Assembly: GCA_963772805.1 (NCBI GenBank)
Contig: CAVYYU010000008.1
Coordinates: 930,001 to 994,000, forward strand
Length of the DNA stretch: 64,000 nt
Source of the DNA: Legionella_A sp963772805
Lineage (GTDB): Bacteria > Pseudomonadota > Gammaproteobacteria > Legionellales > Legionellaceae
Direction of reading: 5' to 3'
This document shows, one piece after another, positions 17,418 through 26,761 of the stretch. The number at the start of each line of letters is the position of its first letter. Position 1 is the stretch's first letter. A program made the position numbers and the translations under genes. Below the pieces are notes generated by a model. That model searched no databases and was not told the DNA's origin. It was given only the letters and a program-made list of their open reading frames with translations.

Positions 17418-18113
17418 TTAACTTAAATCAAAAAACAATAATTCCGCATCGTTAATACAGGTTATAGTCATTTTCTTTGCACGCGTAATTCCCGCACCAT
17501 CCCCGGGAATCAGCACGGACTCATCATCCAAACTGATTTGACCTCTAACTAGTTGTACCCACCCACTACGGTCCTTTTTAAAATCATAAGATAGGGTTGC
17601 GCCTTTGGTGAGGTACGCTACAAATAATTTCACATCTTGATGGATAGTTACTGCTCCCAAATTTTGATCTTGCGAACCAATTAAAATCAATTTATTTTCA
17701 GATTTTTCAATGGTTTTCTGTTCATAACTTGGGGTAATTCCGACAGATTCAGGAATAATCCAGATTTGCAGAAAATGTAAAGTGTCGATGTCTGAAGGAT
17801 TGAATTCACTATGTGTGATACCAGTTCCTGCTGACATTCGTTGGATTTCTCCAGTCTTAATGATTGAACCGTTTCCCAGGCTATCTTTATGTGCCAATTC
17901 CCCATCAATCACGTAGGAAATAATTTCCATGTTTTTATGCGGATGTTGCCCAAACCCTTGACCTGCTTGCACAGTGTCTTCATTAATTACCCTCAGATGA
18001 CTAAACCCCATAAATTGAGGATCAAAATAATCGGCAAACGAAAACGTATGGTTACTATCTAACCAACCAAGGTAACTTTTTCCGCGCTCAATTGATTTGC
18101 GAATGGTTATCAT
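17418..18113 (-). CDS. Pirin-family protein (YhhW-like)
   Basis: 231 residues, a two-domain cupin. The metal-binding residues are visible as GFGQHPHKNMEIISYVIDG (two His) and GTGITHSEFN (a further His) with a Glu between. YhhW of E. coli has quercetin 2,3-dioxygenase activity in vitro; the physiological role is not established. It is transcribed with the FMN reductase below it, a frequent pairing with redox enzymes. Confidence 0.9.
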   Translation of the reverse strand: MITIRKSIERGKSYLGWLDSNHTFSFADYFDPQFMGFSHLRVINEDTVQAGQGFGQHPHKNMEIISYVIDGELAHKDSLGNGSIIKTGEIQRMSAGTGITHSEFNPSDIDTLHFLQIWIIPESVGITPSYEQKTIEKSENKLILIGSQDQNLGAVTIHQDVKLFVAYLTKGATLSYDFKKDRSGWVQLVRGQISLDDESVLIPGDGAGITRAKKMTITCINDAELLFFDLS

Positions 18114-18273
18114 AAGAATTGTCCTTAATTAACCCAGAAATTATTAATCTAAAGTATAGACTATCTCTAAACATCAATTTTGAATTAAACCAACAGCTCT
18201 CAATCCCAAAACTCTAGCAAAATCAACCGGATTCCAATACGATAGACGCTTTTGTAACAAAAGGATATTGACC

Positions 18274-19407
18274 ATGATTATTGCAGCACTGCGCGAAGGG
18301 GGAAACGAAACCCGTGTAGCGATTACACCTGCCGCAGTTAAACACTATACCCAACTGGGGTATAGTGTTACTTGTGAAAGCAATGCAGGCATAGCCTCTG
18401 GTTTTAGTGATGAGGATTACCAACAGGCTGGTGCGAGTATCGTTAAAGACCGAAAATCCTTGCTGAAAAACGCCAATATCGTTGTCTGCGTCAATGAACC
18501 AACCGCTGATGACCTGCATGGTCTCTCTCCTGAGGCTGTTTTAATTAGCCACGTTGAGGCAGATCAACAAAGCGACTTGATCGCCTGGTGTTTAAAACAT
18601 CGCATCAGTGTTTTTTCCATGAATAATATTCCGCGTATCAGTCGGGCGCAAAGTATGGACAGCCTGTCTTCGCAAGCGAATCTAGCAGGCTATCGCGGCG
18701 TTATCGAAGGCGTAGCGCATTTTAATCGTGCCATTCCAATGATGATGACGGCTGCCGGGATGATACAACCTGCCAAAGTATTAATACTGGGTGCCGGCGT
18801 TGCTGGTTTACAGGCCATTGCAACGGCCAAGCGCCTAGGTGCTGTGGTCTATGCATTTGATGTCCGCGCTGCCGCCAAAGAACAGGTCGAAAGCCTGGGC
18901 GCGCAGTTTATTGAAGTTAGCCAGGCACAAGACGCCGAAACTGCCGGCGGCTACGCTGGTGAAGTAACCGATGAATATCGACGTTTGCAGGCTGAGTTAA
19001 TCGATAAATATGCAAAGCTTGCTGATATTATCGTATGCACAGCACTCATCCCCGGTAAAAGTGCGCCTGTTTTGCTTAAAGCCGAGACTGTCGAAAATAT
19101 GAAGCCCGGTTCGGTCGTTGTTGATCTAGCCACTTCGCGTGGCGGTAATTGTGAACTCAGTGAGTACGACAAAATCATTAAACACGGACAAGTTACCCTA
19201 GTCGGCATTAGCAATTTAGCAAGGCTTGTTCCAGCGACAGCCAGTGACTTATATGCCAACAATTTAGTGCATCTGGTGCGCTTATTAACCCCTACTGAGT
19301 CGAAACTCACGTTCAACGAAGAGGATGAGATAGTCCGGCAAGCGCTGTTATGTCATGAGGGACAATATCTTCCACTTCAGTTCGTCAAGGAGAACCAACA
19401 TGCATGA
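18274..19407 (+). CDS. pntAA: NAD(P) transhydrogenase subunit alpha part 1
   Basis: 377 residues, the soluble NAD(H)-binding domain I of the proton-pumping transhydrogenase, which makes NADPH from NADH using the proton gradient. The start MIIAALREGGNETRVAITP and the Rossmann motif GAGVAGLQAIATAKRLGA with YAFDVR are typical. The ATG at 18274 has AAGGA 8 bases upstream and is preferred over a TTG two codons earlier. The gene overlaps pntAB by 8 bases. The alpha subunit is split in two, unlike E. coli PntA but as in Rhodospirillum. Confidence 0.95.
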   Translation: MIIAALREGGNETRVAITPAAVKHYTQLGYSVTCESNAGIASGFSDEDYQQAGASIVKDRKSLLKNANIVVCVNEPTADDLHGLSPEAVLISHVEADQQSDLIAWCLKHRISVFSMNNIPRISRAQSMDSLSSQANLAGYRGVIEGVAHFNRAIPMMMTAAGMIQPAKVLILGAGVAGLQAIATAKRLGAVVYAFDVRAAAKEQVESLGAQFIEVSQAQDAETAGGYAGEVTDEYRRLQAELIDKYAKLADIIVCTALIPGKSAPVLLKAETVENMKPGSVVVDLATSRGGNCELSEYDKIIKHGQVTLVGISNLARLVPATASDLYANNLVHLVRLLTPTESKLTFNEEDEIVRQALLCHEGQYLPLQFVKENQHA

Positions 19408-19696
19408 GATCAATGCGGTAAGTAATCTCTATGTTGCAATTATCACTATTTTTGTACTGGCTTGTTTCGTTGGCTATTACGTCGTCTGGAAAGTAACCCC
19501 AGCACTGCACACCCCACTGATATCGGTCACCAATGCTATTTCAAGCATCATTATTCTTGGCGCGATAATTGCAGCTGGCAGCCTATGGACGGGTAATATC
19601 ACCCTCCTAGGTGGGCTTGGTGTGTTCATCACGGCGATCAATATTTTTGGTGGTTTCGCCGTCACCCAACGCATGTTGCGCATGTATAAAAAGTAA
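19400..19696 (+). CDS. pntAB: NAD(P) transhydrogenase subunit alpha part 2
   Basis: 98 residues, starting at the ATG at 19400 with AAGGAG at 19387-19392. Three to four membrane helices (LYVAIITIFVLACFVGYYVVW, then LISVTNAISSIIILGAII, then LGVFITAINIFGGFAVTQRML) make up the alpha half of membrane domain II. The motif SVTNAISSI is conserved in the proton channel. It overlaps pntAA and is followed by pntB after 34 bases, forming a three-gene operon. Confidence 0.95.
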   Translation: MHEINAVSNLYVAIITIFVLACFVGYYVVWKVTPALHTPLISVTNAISSIIILGAIIAAGSLWTGNITLLGGLGVFITAINIFGGFAVTQRMLRMYKK

Positions 19697-19730
19697 TTAA
19701 CGGTTTATCGCTAACAAGGCAGACTTATTT

Positions 19731-21125
19731 ATGAACACTCTCGTTTCGTTTTTTTATTTAATCGCAGCAGTATGCTTCATCCTGGCGCTCAAGGGGCTCG
19801 CAAGTCCCGCTACCGCCAGACGTGGTAACTGGTTGGGTATGTTTGGTATGACGCTAGCCATTGCGGCAACCTTAATGATGCCATCCATTCATCATCATCT
19901 ATTATTACTCTCCCTTATTGCCGCCGGTGGTGCTGTTGGTATTGGCATTGCGCTTAAAATTAACATGACAGCAATCCCACAACTTGTTGCCGGATTCCAT
20001 TCATTAGTCGGCTTGGGAGCTGTTCTGGTCGCATTTTGCGCTTATTTGTCGCCGGACTCGTTTAATATCGGAACGCCCGGTGCGATTGCCAGCGCCAGTC
20101 TAGCTGAAATGAGCTTAGGCTTAATCATTGGTGCAGTGACGTTTTCAGGATCGATTATCGCCTTTTTAAAATTACAGGGCTTAATGTCAGGTGCGCCGGT
20201 GCGATTCAAGGGTCAGGTCGCTGTAAACCTGTTGATTACCGTCATGATCGTTGGGCTGCTAACTCACTTCATTCTCTACCAAACGCAGCTCACCTTTGTG
20301 TTGCTCGCGTTGCTTTCATTTTTAATCGGCATACTGCTGATAATCCCTATCGGCGGCGCTGACATGCCTGTAGTGATTTCAATGCTTAACTCCTACTCGG
20401 GTTGGGCGGCTGCGGGTATTGGCTTCACATTGAGCAACAACTTACTGGTCATTACTGGCGCTTTAGTGGGAGCAAGTGGTGCTATTTTGAGTTACATCAT
20501 GTGTGTAGGCATGAATCGTTCGCTGATGAATGTCATTTTCGGCGGGCTAAAAAGTGTCAGTACGGGTACACAGACCGCATCGATATCTTCGCAGCCTGTC
20601 AAGCAGGCCAATGGTGAGGATGCCGGCTTTCTGTTAACCAATGCGACTGATGTGATTATTGTGCCTGGTTATGGTATGGCTGTGGCGCATGCGCAACATG
20701 CCGTTAAAGAATTAGTAGACGCATTAGAGGCTCGTTCAATTCGTGTGCGCTTTGCGATCCACCCTGTTGCCGGACGCATGCCCGGACATATGAATGTCTT
20801 GTTGGCTGAAGCCAATATTCCTTACGATCGCGTGTTTGAGCACAGTGATATCAATCGTGATTTCTCAACCTGTGACGTGGCTTTAGTTGTTGGTGCCAAT
20901 GACATAACTAATCCTGCAGCTAAAACTAACACCACCTCACCGATTTATGGCATGCCAATTTTAGACGTGGCGAATGCAAAAAATGTCTTGTTTATTAAAC
21001 GAGGTCTTGCACCAGGGTATGCAGGTGTGGAAAATGAGTTATTCTTTCGAGAAAACACGTCCATGCTATTTGGTGACGCAAAAGCAGTTATAGAGTCAAT
21101 CGTGAAATCTATGCACGAAATGTGA
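19731..21125 (+). CDS. pntB: NAD(P) transhydrogenase subunit beta
   Basis: 464 residues. The N-terminal half is membrane domain II (about nine helices, with GFHSLVGLGAVLVAF). The C-terminal half is the NADP(H)-binding domain III with VPGYGMAVAHAQHAV (binding of the NADP pyrophosphate), AIHPVAGRMPGHMNVLLAEA, and GANDITNPAA. Completes the transhydrogenase with pntAA and pntAB. Length is normal. Confidence 0.95.
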   Translation: MNTLVSFFYLIAAVCFILALKGLASPATARRGNWLGMFGMTLAIAATLMMPSIHHHLLLLSLIAAGGAVGIGIALKINMTAIPQLVAGFHSLVGLGAVLVAFCAYLSPDSFNIGTPGAIASASLAEMSLGLIIGAVTFSGSIIAFLKLQGLMSGAPVRFKGQVAVNLLITVMIVGLLTHFILYQTQLTFVLLALLSFLIGILLIIPIGGADMPVVISMLNSYSGWAAAGIGFTLSNNLLVITGALVGASGAILSYIMCVGMNRSLMNVIFGGLKSVSTGTQTASISSQPVKQANGEDAGFLLTNATDVIIVPGYGMAVAHAQHAVKELVDALEARSIRVRFAIHPVAGRMPGHMNVLLAEANIPYDRVFEHSDINRDFSTCDVALVVGANDITNPAAKTNTTSPIYGMPILDVANAKNVLFIKRGLAPGYAGVENELFFRENTSMLFGDAKAVIESIVKSMHEM

Positions 21126-21192
21126 GACTATACCACTTTGTCACTAAAAGTAGTACAATGTAAGAGTATGTTTACTAATGAGGAGGTTTTTT

Positions 21193-21576
21193 ATGATGCG
21201 TAAAATTGGCCTTTTTCTGATCGGATCCGTTCTGTTCAGTACCAATGCATTTGCCACAACGAACCACGTATTTGCCCCAGGGCTCGCTATTGAATATGAA
21301 TTACCAACAAATGATCCTCAAGTTTTTTCCAATGTCCTATTCTGGACAATCAAAGCTACTTGCACGATTGTAAGTGACAGCCCTGAAAGTCATATCAGCA
21401 TCAAAATGATACGAAAAACAGGCAGTGTGAATGATCTACCACTTAATGCGGAGCAACCCGTTGAGCTGATTGTGAAACAAGGCGACAAACTGAATATCAC
21501 AGCTAACTCAGGCGCACAGGTTGAACTAATAAATCACAGTGAGCAGACCATTAAAGCCAGTTGCGCAACATCATAA
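21193..21576 (+). CDS. Small secreted protein of unknown function
   Basis: 127 residues from the ATG at 21193, which has a perfect AGGAGG 6 bases upstream (an in-frame ATG directly follows). The signal peptide MMRKIGLFLIGSVLFSTNAFA ends in an AxA site. The mature part (about 106 residues) looks all-beta, with two cysteines (KATCTIVSD near the start and KASCATS at the end) that probably form a disulfide tying the ends together. I do not recognise the family. It is likely periplasmic. It has its own terminator. Confidence 0.75.
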   Translation: MMRKIGLFLIGSVLFSTNAFATTNHVFAPGLAIEYELPTNDPQVFSNVLFWTIKATCTIVSDSPESHISIKMIRKTGSVNDLPLNAEQPVELIVKQGDKLNITANSGAQVELINHSEQTIKASCATS

Positions 21577-21597
21577 CCTTCGTAAAACTGAAAAATT

Positions 21598-21624
21598 AAA
21601 AAGGGGTCTGTGAGGCCCCTTTTT
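21598..21624 (+). terminator. Intrinsic terminator, bidirectional
   Basis: AAAAAGGGG pairs with CCCCTTTTT around TCTGTGAGG, between the secreted-protein gene and the convergent prfC. Confidence 0.85.
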
Positions 21625-21650
21625 AATAGACTCAATTAGCTAACGTTATA

Positions 21651-23231
21651 CTAGTGTTCTCGTGTTGCCGAAAATTCTATTGCCGGGTAGCGCTCAATAG
21701 CCATCGCAAGATTCACTCGAGTCGGAGCCAAATACGTTAGCGTATCACTACCATCTAATGCCAGATAATCAAACGCCTTGGTACGAAATTCTGTCATTGC
21801 TTTTTCATCATCACTATGAACCCATCGTGCACAGCTAACACTCACTGCTTCATAGACACAATCCACTTTATATTCGTGCTGCAACCGATGTGCGACCACA
21901 TCAAACTGCAATACACCGACTGCACCCAAAATTAGCTGGTTGCTGTTCAATGGTCTGAATACTTGTGTTGCGCCCTCTTCCGATAACTCAATCAATCCTT
22001 TGATCAATGCTTTACTTTTTAACGGGTCTTTTAATCGAACCAGACGGAACAATTCAGGTGCGAAATTGGGAATGCCGGTGAATTTTAACGCTTCACCTTG
22101 GGTAAAGGTATCACCGATACGAATCGTACCGTGGTTATGCAAGCCAATAATATCGCCCGCCATCGCCATCTCAGTATGACTGCGATCTCCGGCCATAAAC
22201 GTTAGGGCATTAGAAATTTGTACTTCTTTGCCCAAACGCAAGTGCGACAACTTCATGCCTTTTTTGAAAGTTCCTGAGCAAATTCGCAAGAAGGCAATGC
22301 GGTCACGATGCTTAGGATCCATATTAGCCTGAATTTTAAAAACAAAACCGGTGAAACTCGACTCCTCTGGCGCGACTATACGCTCTTGAGCTACCCGCGG
22401 CATTGGGCCTGGAGCATACTCGGCAAAATCATCCAGTAATTCTTTAATACCAAAATTATTGATGGCTGATCCAAAATAAACTGGCGTGGTTTTTCCAGCC
22501 AAATAATCATCCAGTATAAATTCATGCGAGGCACCTTTGACGAGATTGATTTCATCACGTAATTCCTGAGCCTCACTCCCCAGTATTTCATCTAATTGGG
22601 GATTATCAAGACCTTTAATTTGCACAGCGTCTTGCCGTTGCATGTTTTTACCGGATTGATACAAATAAACGATATCCTGATAGAGGTGATAAATACCTTT
22701 AAATCGTTTACCCATACCCACTGGCCACGTTACTGGCGCGCATTGAATACCAAGCACTGTTTCCACTTCATCAAGCAAATCAATCGGCTCACGGCCCTCG
22801 CGGTCTAATTTGTTAATGAAAGTCATAATCGGCGTATCACGCAGACGGCACACTTCCATCAACTTGACCGTGCGATCCTCTACCCCTTTCGCAACATCGA
22901 TTACCATCAATGCGGAGTCAACTGCCGTCAAAGTTCGATAAGTATCTTCTGAGAAATCCTCATGACCCGGCGTGTCGAGCAGATTCATCACGTGATTATT
23001 ATGCACAAATTGCATCACCGAGGTCGTGATCGAAATCCCCCGCTCCTGCTCCATCTTCATCCAGTCAGATGTCGCATGACGAGTCGCTTTACGCCCCTTC
23101 ACCGTTCCCGCCAACTGAATAGCACCCCCGAATAACAACAGTTTTTCAGTAACGGTAGTTTTACCCGCATCAGGGTGAGAAATAATCGCAAACGTACGGC
23201 GCTTGCTAAAATCTTGATAAAAATCGGACAT
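21651..23231 (-). CDS. prfC: Peptide chain release factor 3
   Basis: 526 residues from the ATG at 23231 (MSDFYQDFSKRRTFAIISHPDAGKTT), aligning with E. coli RF3 (529 residues). An earlier in-frame start would add 22 residues unlike the family. RF3 is a GTPase that removes RF1/RF2 from the ribosome after termination. GTPase motifs: HPDAGKTT, RGISITTSVMQF, DTPGHEDFSEDTYRTL and NKLDRE. The end RYPAIEFSATREH is the family terminus. A monocistronic gene. Confidence 0.96.
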   Translation of the reverse strand: MSDFYQDFSKRRTFAIISHPDAGKTTVTEKLLLFGGAIQLAGTVKGRKATRHATSDWMKMEQERGISITTSVMQFVHNNHVMNLLDTPGHEDFSEDTYRTLTAVDSALMVIDVAKGVEDRTVKLMEVCRLRDTPIMTFINKLDREGREPIDLLDEVETVLGIQCAPVTWPVGMGKRFKGIYHLYQDIVYLYQSGKNMQRQDAVQIKGLDNPQLDEILGSEAQELRDEINLVKGASHEFILDDYLAGKTTPVYFGSAINNFGIKELLDDFAEYAPGPMPRVAQERIVAPEESSFTGFVFKIQANMDPKHRDRIAFLRICSGTFKKGMKLSHLRLGKEVQISNALTFMAGDRSHTEMAMAGDIIGLHNHGTIRIGDTFTQGEALKFTGIPNFAPELFRLVRLKDPLKSKALIKGLIELSEEGATQVFRPLNSNQLILGAVGVLQFDVVAHRLQHEYKVDCVYEAVSVSCARWVHSDDEKAMTEFRTKAFDYLALDGSDTLTYLAPTRVNLAMAIERYPAIEFSATREH

Positions 23232-23558
23232 GGGATACCTGTAAACCTTTAGACGCTTGCAATCAAAGGTGCATTTTAAGGGAAATGGCGTTAACAAACA
23301 ATTTTAAAAGAAACGATGAGGTTCTGATACAAAAATTACAACGTCAATTAAAAAATACATTGCGTTAACTACAGAATTTTCCTTGAAAATTATCATGGCC
23401 ATTGGTGTTAATAATCCAATCACATTAGATTAAAACAATGCCATAAACAAAACATATAACAATTTAAGTCCGTTGCTAAATCAATGTCACTCGAAAAATT
23501 ACAAAAAAAATATCATGGACTATAATTGAACTATATGTGCGATAAAATTGGTTGAAAT
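23232..23558. other. Intergenic region upstream of the kinase-like gene
   Basis: An AT-rich stretch between divergent genes. The right side holds a good promoter for the kinase-like gene (see 23499-23526). No gene or strong structure is seen in the rest. Confidence 0.4.
23499..23526 (+). promoter_or_regulatory. Probable promoter of the kinase-like gene
   Basis: TTACAA (23499-23504) and a perfect TATAAT (23521-23526) are separated by 16 bases. Transcription would start about 25 bases before the ATG at 23559. No repeated PmrA-type box was seen. Confidence 0.5.
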
Positions 23559-25625
23559 ATGGATAAAAAACCTAAAGATAACTTCTCCGCAAATATTGAA
23601 AAAGCAAAGTTCGCTGAAACAAATAAGGGGAATGCTGGTTTATTGAGTGCTGATATATTTGACCTTTCAAAAAAAACGAGTACGGGTGGAGTTACTGGTA
23701 GTATGCGGGTACCTTTATTGGTTGAAGGCGATGGGAAAGGTCATAATTATCAGTATAAATCATCTATAATCACAGCACCAATGACTCGGAAATTAAAGGC
23801 TAAAGGGGTTGATAGAGAGAATTTTGGTGAAGTAATTTCATCTAAAATTGCGATGGCAATCCTAAATACTGCTACAAATGACAATAACGCGCCAGATGTT
23901 CACCTGGTTTATGATCAAAAGACTCAACATATCAATGTGGCCTCTCGCTATTTAGATGACGTTAAGGGAACATTGGATGATTATTTAGCAGAAGCAGCTG
24001 ATTTGAAATTCTCCGGTAAAAAGCATATCAGTATCGTTTCCGAACACGATCCTGCCGTGAATTGGAGTGCCTCTATCAGTCGAGAACATCAAGCCGTTAA
24101 GCCTCTATGTAGCTCTATTGCGCGAGCAATTGCGGTGTCAGCTCTAATTGGTGATCATGATATTAACCCGGGAAATATCATGATAGTTGGAGATGGCGCG
24201 CAAGGTGTGAAAGCTGTCCGAATTGATTTTGGTCATGCTTTAAATGACTTACTCAATGCTCCCCGTAATTTTGGTGGGGGGATAAAAGATGCGCAGCACC
24301 CAATTTTAGATTTTTTTAATCGAGAACATGTAGCTGGTTTTCCTTTCCCTGCAATATCTAAAATGTGGCGCGATTACCCAGGGTTAATTCCATCAAAAGA
24401 ACTTGCTGATGCTCTGGCTGAAATGGCAACGAATGCTGACACACAAATAGATACTGGTATTAGCGATGCAAAAAAAGAATTTGCTCAGTTATTAACAGCG
24501 TTAGTGAACAAAAAGGATTATAACGGTGTGGTTCATCTATTTAAATCAGTCAATGCTATGACCGCAAACTTTACAGGTGAAGAACTCACTATCCCTTCAA
24601 TATCAGCATTACCTTCATTGGATGAAAGTACATTTACTGAATTAAAAAACAGCTTAAATAGTGCATTTGATCAGGTATCCACTAAATGCAAACTGCATGC
24701 AACAGACATGGCTCGAACAGCCAACATTATGAAGTTACAAGCAGGAGTCGATGACTTAATTCGCGCTGAAAACACCAAACCCAAAATTAACAACGACATT
24801 CTGGCGATTAGTCATACCATAAATAATTTAAAAGCTAACATTGACACTAATAAGATTACCTGGATAAAGACTGATCGTAAGCATAGCGAGTTTTATGGCG
24901 ATTATGATGGGTATGTGAAGCAACGACGTGAATTTATGAACCCTATGCTACAAGCAAAACAAGTTCGAGAAGAAATGATAAATAGGGTTCACTCACTAGT
25001 TGATCAGCTTGTAAAATTGGAACTGGACCTCATTGTTCAAAAAATGGAACCATCTCAAATTCTTGCGATCAAAGCCGGGGATAGAAGTGCTAGCAATCCA
25101 ACAGTGGGTATGATTGGTTCTATTAAGAAAAAAATCGCCGAACTTGAGCCGGAAACAACCAAACTGGCAATTAAAAGCAACGGAGTTATTCAATGGCCCC
25201 CTTCAAAAATCGCCAACGATGGGGGTATTAAAGAATTCCCCTCGTTTAAAGGAACCATAGAAGAATATATAGATCAAAGGCGAGTAGACCTGAAAATAAT
25301 TGCCGCACGAATGGTGCATCGTAGCGAGCATTATGAGATTAAGACAAACAAGCAAGTCTTCGCATCATTACGTGACGGTTTAGGTAAAAGCAAAATGATA
25401 AAAGAGGCAGTAGACGAAGCATCAAAATATTTAAATAGTGACAATGTAGGTGCAGCCAAGCAATGTATAGAACAACTGGAAATAAACTATATTAAAAAAT
25501 ATAGTACATCAACATCCTCAGGTCTAGAAAGTTCATCAGCATATGACGTTATTGAAGCATTGAAACGTGACATCAAACTAGCTGAACAAACCAAAGAATA
25601 CGATCCCCCAAATCCGCAGAAATGA
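23559..25625 (+). CDS. Large protein with a PI-kinase-like catalytic loop (putative effector)
   Basis: 688 residues, soluble, with no signal peptide. Residues 198-206 read GDHDINPGN and 221-227 RIDFGHA. This is the catalytic-loop plus metal-binding pattern of phosphoinositide/atypical kinases (compare GDRHxxNI...IDFG). Lys68 (YQYKSS) and Glu91 (ENFGEVISSKIAMAIL) are candidates for the ATP Lys-Glu pair. The region after about 340 is rich in Lys and Glu and mostly helical, probably partly coiled coil. From memory, Legionella effectors such as LepB and relatives carry a similar N-terminal lipid-kinase fold. I infer a secreted host-directed enzyme, but a HipA-like or other kinase relative is not excluded. 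Confidence 0.7.
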   Translation: MDKKPKDNFSANIEKAKFAETNKGNAGLLSADIFDLSKKTSTGGVTGSMRVPLLVEGDGKGHNYQYKSSIITAPMTRKLKAKGVDRENFGEVISSKIAMAILNTATNDNNAPDVHLVYDQKTQHINVASRYLDDVKGTLDDYLAEAADLKFSGKKHISIVSEHDPAVNWSASISREHQAVKPLCSSIARAIAVSALIGDHDINPGNIMIVGDGAQGVKAVRIDFGHALNDLLNAPRNFGGGIKDAQHPILDFFNREHVAGFPFPAISKMWRDYPGLIPSKELADALAEMATNADTQIDTGISDAKKEFAQLLTALVNKKDYNGVVHLFKSVNAMTANFTGEELTIPSISALPSLDESTFTELKNSLNSAFDQVSTKCKLHATDMARTANIMKLQAGVDDLIRAENTKPKINNDILAISHTINNLKANIDTNKITWIKTDRKHSEFYGDYDGYVKQRREFMNPMLQAKQVREEMINRVHSLVDQLVKLELDLIVQKMEPSQILAIKAGDRSASNPTVGMIGSIKKKIAELEPETTKLAIKSNGVIQWPPSKIANDGGIKEFPSFKGTIEEYIDQRRVDLKIIAARMVHRSEHYEIKTNKQVFASLRDGLGKSKMIKEAVDEASKYLNSDNVGAAKQCIEQLEINYIKKYSTSTSSGLESSSAYDVIEALKRDIKLAEQTKEYDPPNPQK

Positions 25626-25697
25626 CGCTGTCTTTGATTAACTCTGACTACTCAATCCCAGCTCGAAGGCTTTCCATTGTCGAATAATTTAGCTGTA

Positions 25698-26759
25698 TCA
25701 GGCTCCATTAAATAAACTTTGCTGCTGTAACTCATGTTCAAAATAGCGATGAACCTTATCCGCTGTAACTTCAGCCAAGGTTTTAGGCTGCCAACGAGGT
25801 GATTTATCCTTATCAATGATTAACGCGCGTACTCCTTCGTAAAAATCATGATCTTGCACAAAATGGCTCACCAAGCAGTAATCTATCTTCAGGCAATCCG
25901 CCAAAGACATGGATTTGGCTTTGCGAATTTGTGCCAGGGTGACTTTAAGACTTAACGGGGCTTTCTGAGCAAGATTTTGCAGCGTATCACGATGCCAGTC
26001 ATCGTCAGTCTCATGCAGTGCTACCAGAATTGATTCGACCGTGTCCTGATTAAAGCAGATATTGATCGAATCCTGTAACGCCTTGATTGGTGCGGGGGAT
26101 GCGGGTATTGCAAAACGACTCAGACAAACATCCACGCGTTCATGGGCATTAGTTGATAAATCAGTCTCGACTAGACCATCAAGAACTTCAGTCAATTTAT
26201 CGGAAGTGATTAAGTGCTGAACCAGTCCTAGCGCATGCGAATCTACAGCATCCAACCGATTACCGGTCAGGCCAAGATACGCGCCAAAAGCACCAGGGCA
26301 ACGGGATAATAAATGACTTGCGCCAATGTCTGGGAAAAAACCTATGCCCGTTTCCGGCATAGCGAAGAGAAAACGTTCAGTAGCCACTGGATGCGAACCA
26401 TGCAATGAAATGCCTACGCCTCCCCCCATCGTGACGCCATCCATTAGTGCGATGTAAGGCTTGTTAAAATGATGAATAAAATGATTGAGGCGATACTCAT
26501 GCCAAAAAAATTGCATTTGTAAGGTTTTGTCACGGCGTCCCGTGTCATATAAACTACGGATATCCCCACCAGCGCAAAACGCCCTGCCCTCGACCGCACG
26601 TACTACTACAGCGTGAATCGAGCGGTCATTCTGCCATGCTTGTAATTGCTCCTGCAGCGCAAGAATCATCGGAAACGTTAGTGCGTTCAACGCTTGCGCT
26701 CGATTTAATGTTACCAGTCCAATATGTTTTTCACGGGTAAAAATGACGTCATCGCTCAT
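25698..26759 (-). CDS. 3-hydroxyisobutyryl-CoA hydrolase
   Basis: 353 residues, crotonase fold. It releases 3-hydroxyisobutyrate from its CoA ester in valine breakdown. The oxyanion loop FCAGGDIRSLYD, the MGGGVGISLHG stretch and MPETGIGFFPDIGASHLLSR (with the catalytic acid) separate it from ordinary enoyl-CoA hydratases. The C-terminal region (LKIDYCLVSHF...DFYEGVRALIIDKDKSPRW) is specific to this family. It starts 2 bases after the hydratase stop codon, so it is the third gene of a valine-degradation operon. Confidence 0.93.
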   Translation of the reverse strand: MSDDVIFTREKHIGLVTLNRAQALNALTFPMILALQEQLQAWQNDRSIHAVVVRAVEGRAFCAGGDIRSLYDTGRRDKTLQMQFFWHEYRLNHFIHHFNKPYIALMDGVTMGGGVGISLHGSHPVATERFLFAMPETGIGFFPDIGASHLLSRCPGAFGAYLGLTGNRLDAVDSHALGLVQHLITSDKLTEVLDGLVETDLSTNAHERVDVCLSRFAIPASPAPIKALQDSINICFNQDTVESILVALHETDDDWHRDTLQNLAQKAPLSLKVTLAQIRKAKSMSLADCLKIDYCLVSHFVQDHDFYEGVRALIIDKDKSPRWQPKTLAEVTADKVHRYFEHELQQQSLFNGA

Positions 26760-26761
26760 GA

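Noticed and set aside
11700..23475. Shared 12-mer TTAAGTCCGTTG upstream of the J-domain and the kinase-like genes
   Set aside because: A 12-base match is expected many times by chance in 64 kb, and the distances to the two start codons differ strongly (about 300 and 80 bases).
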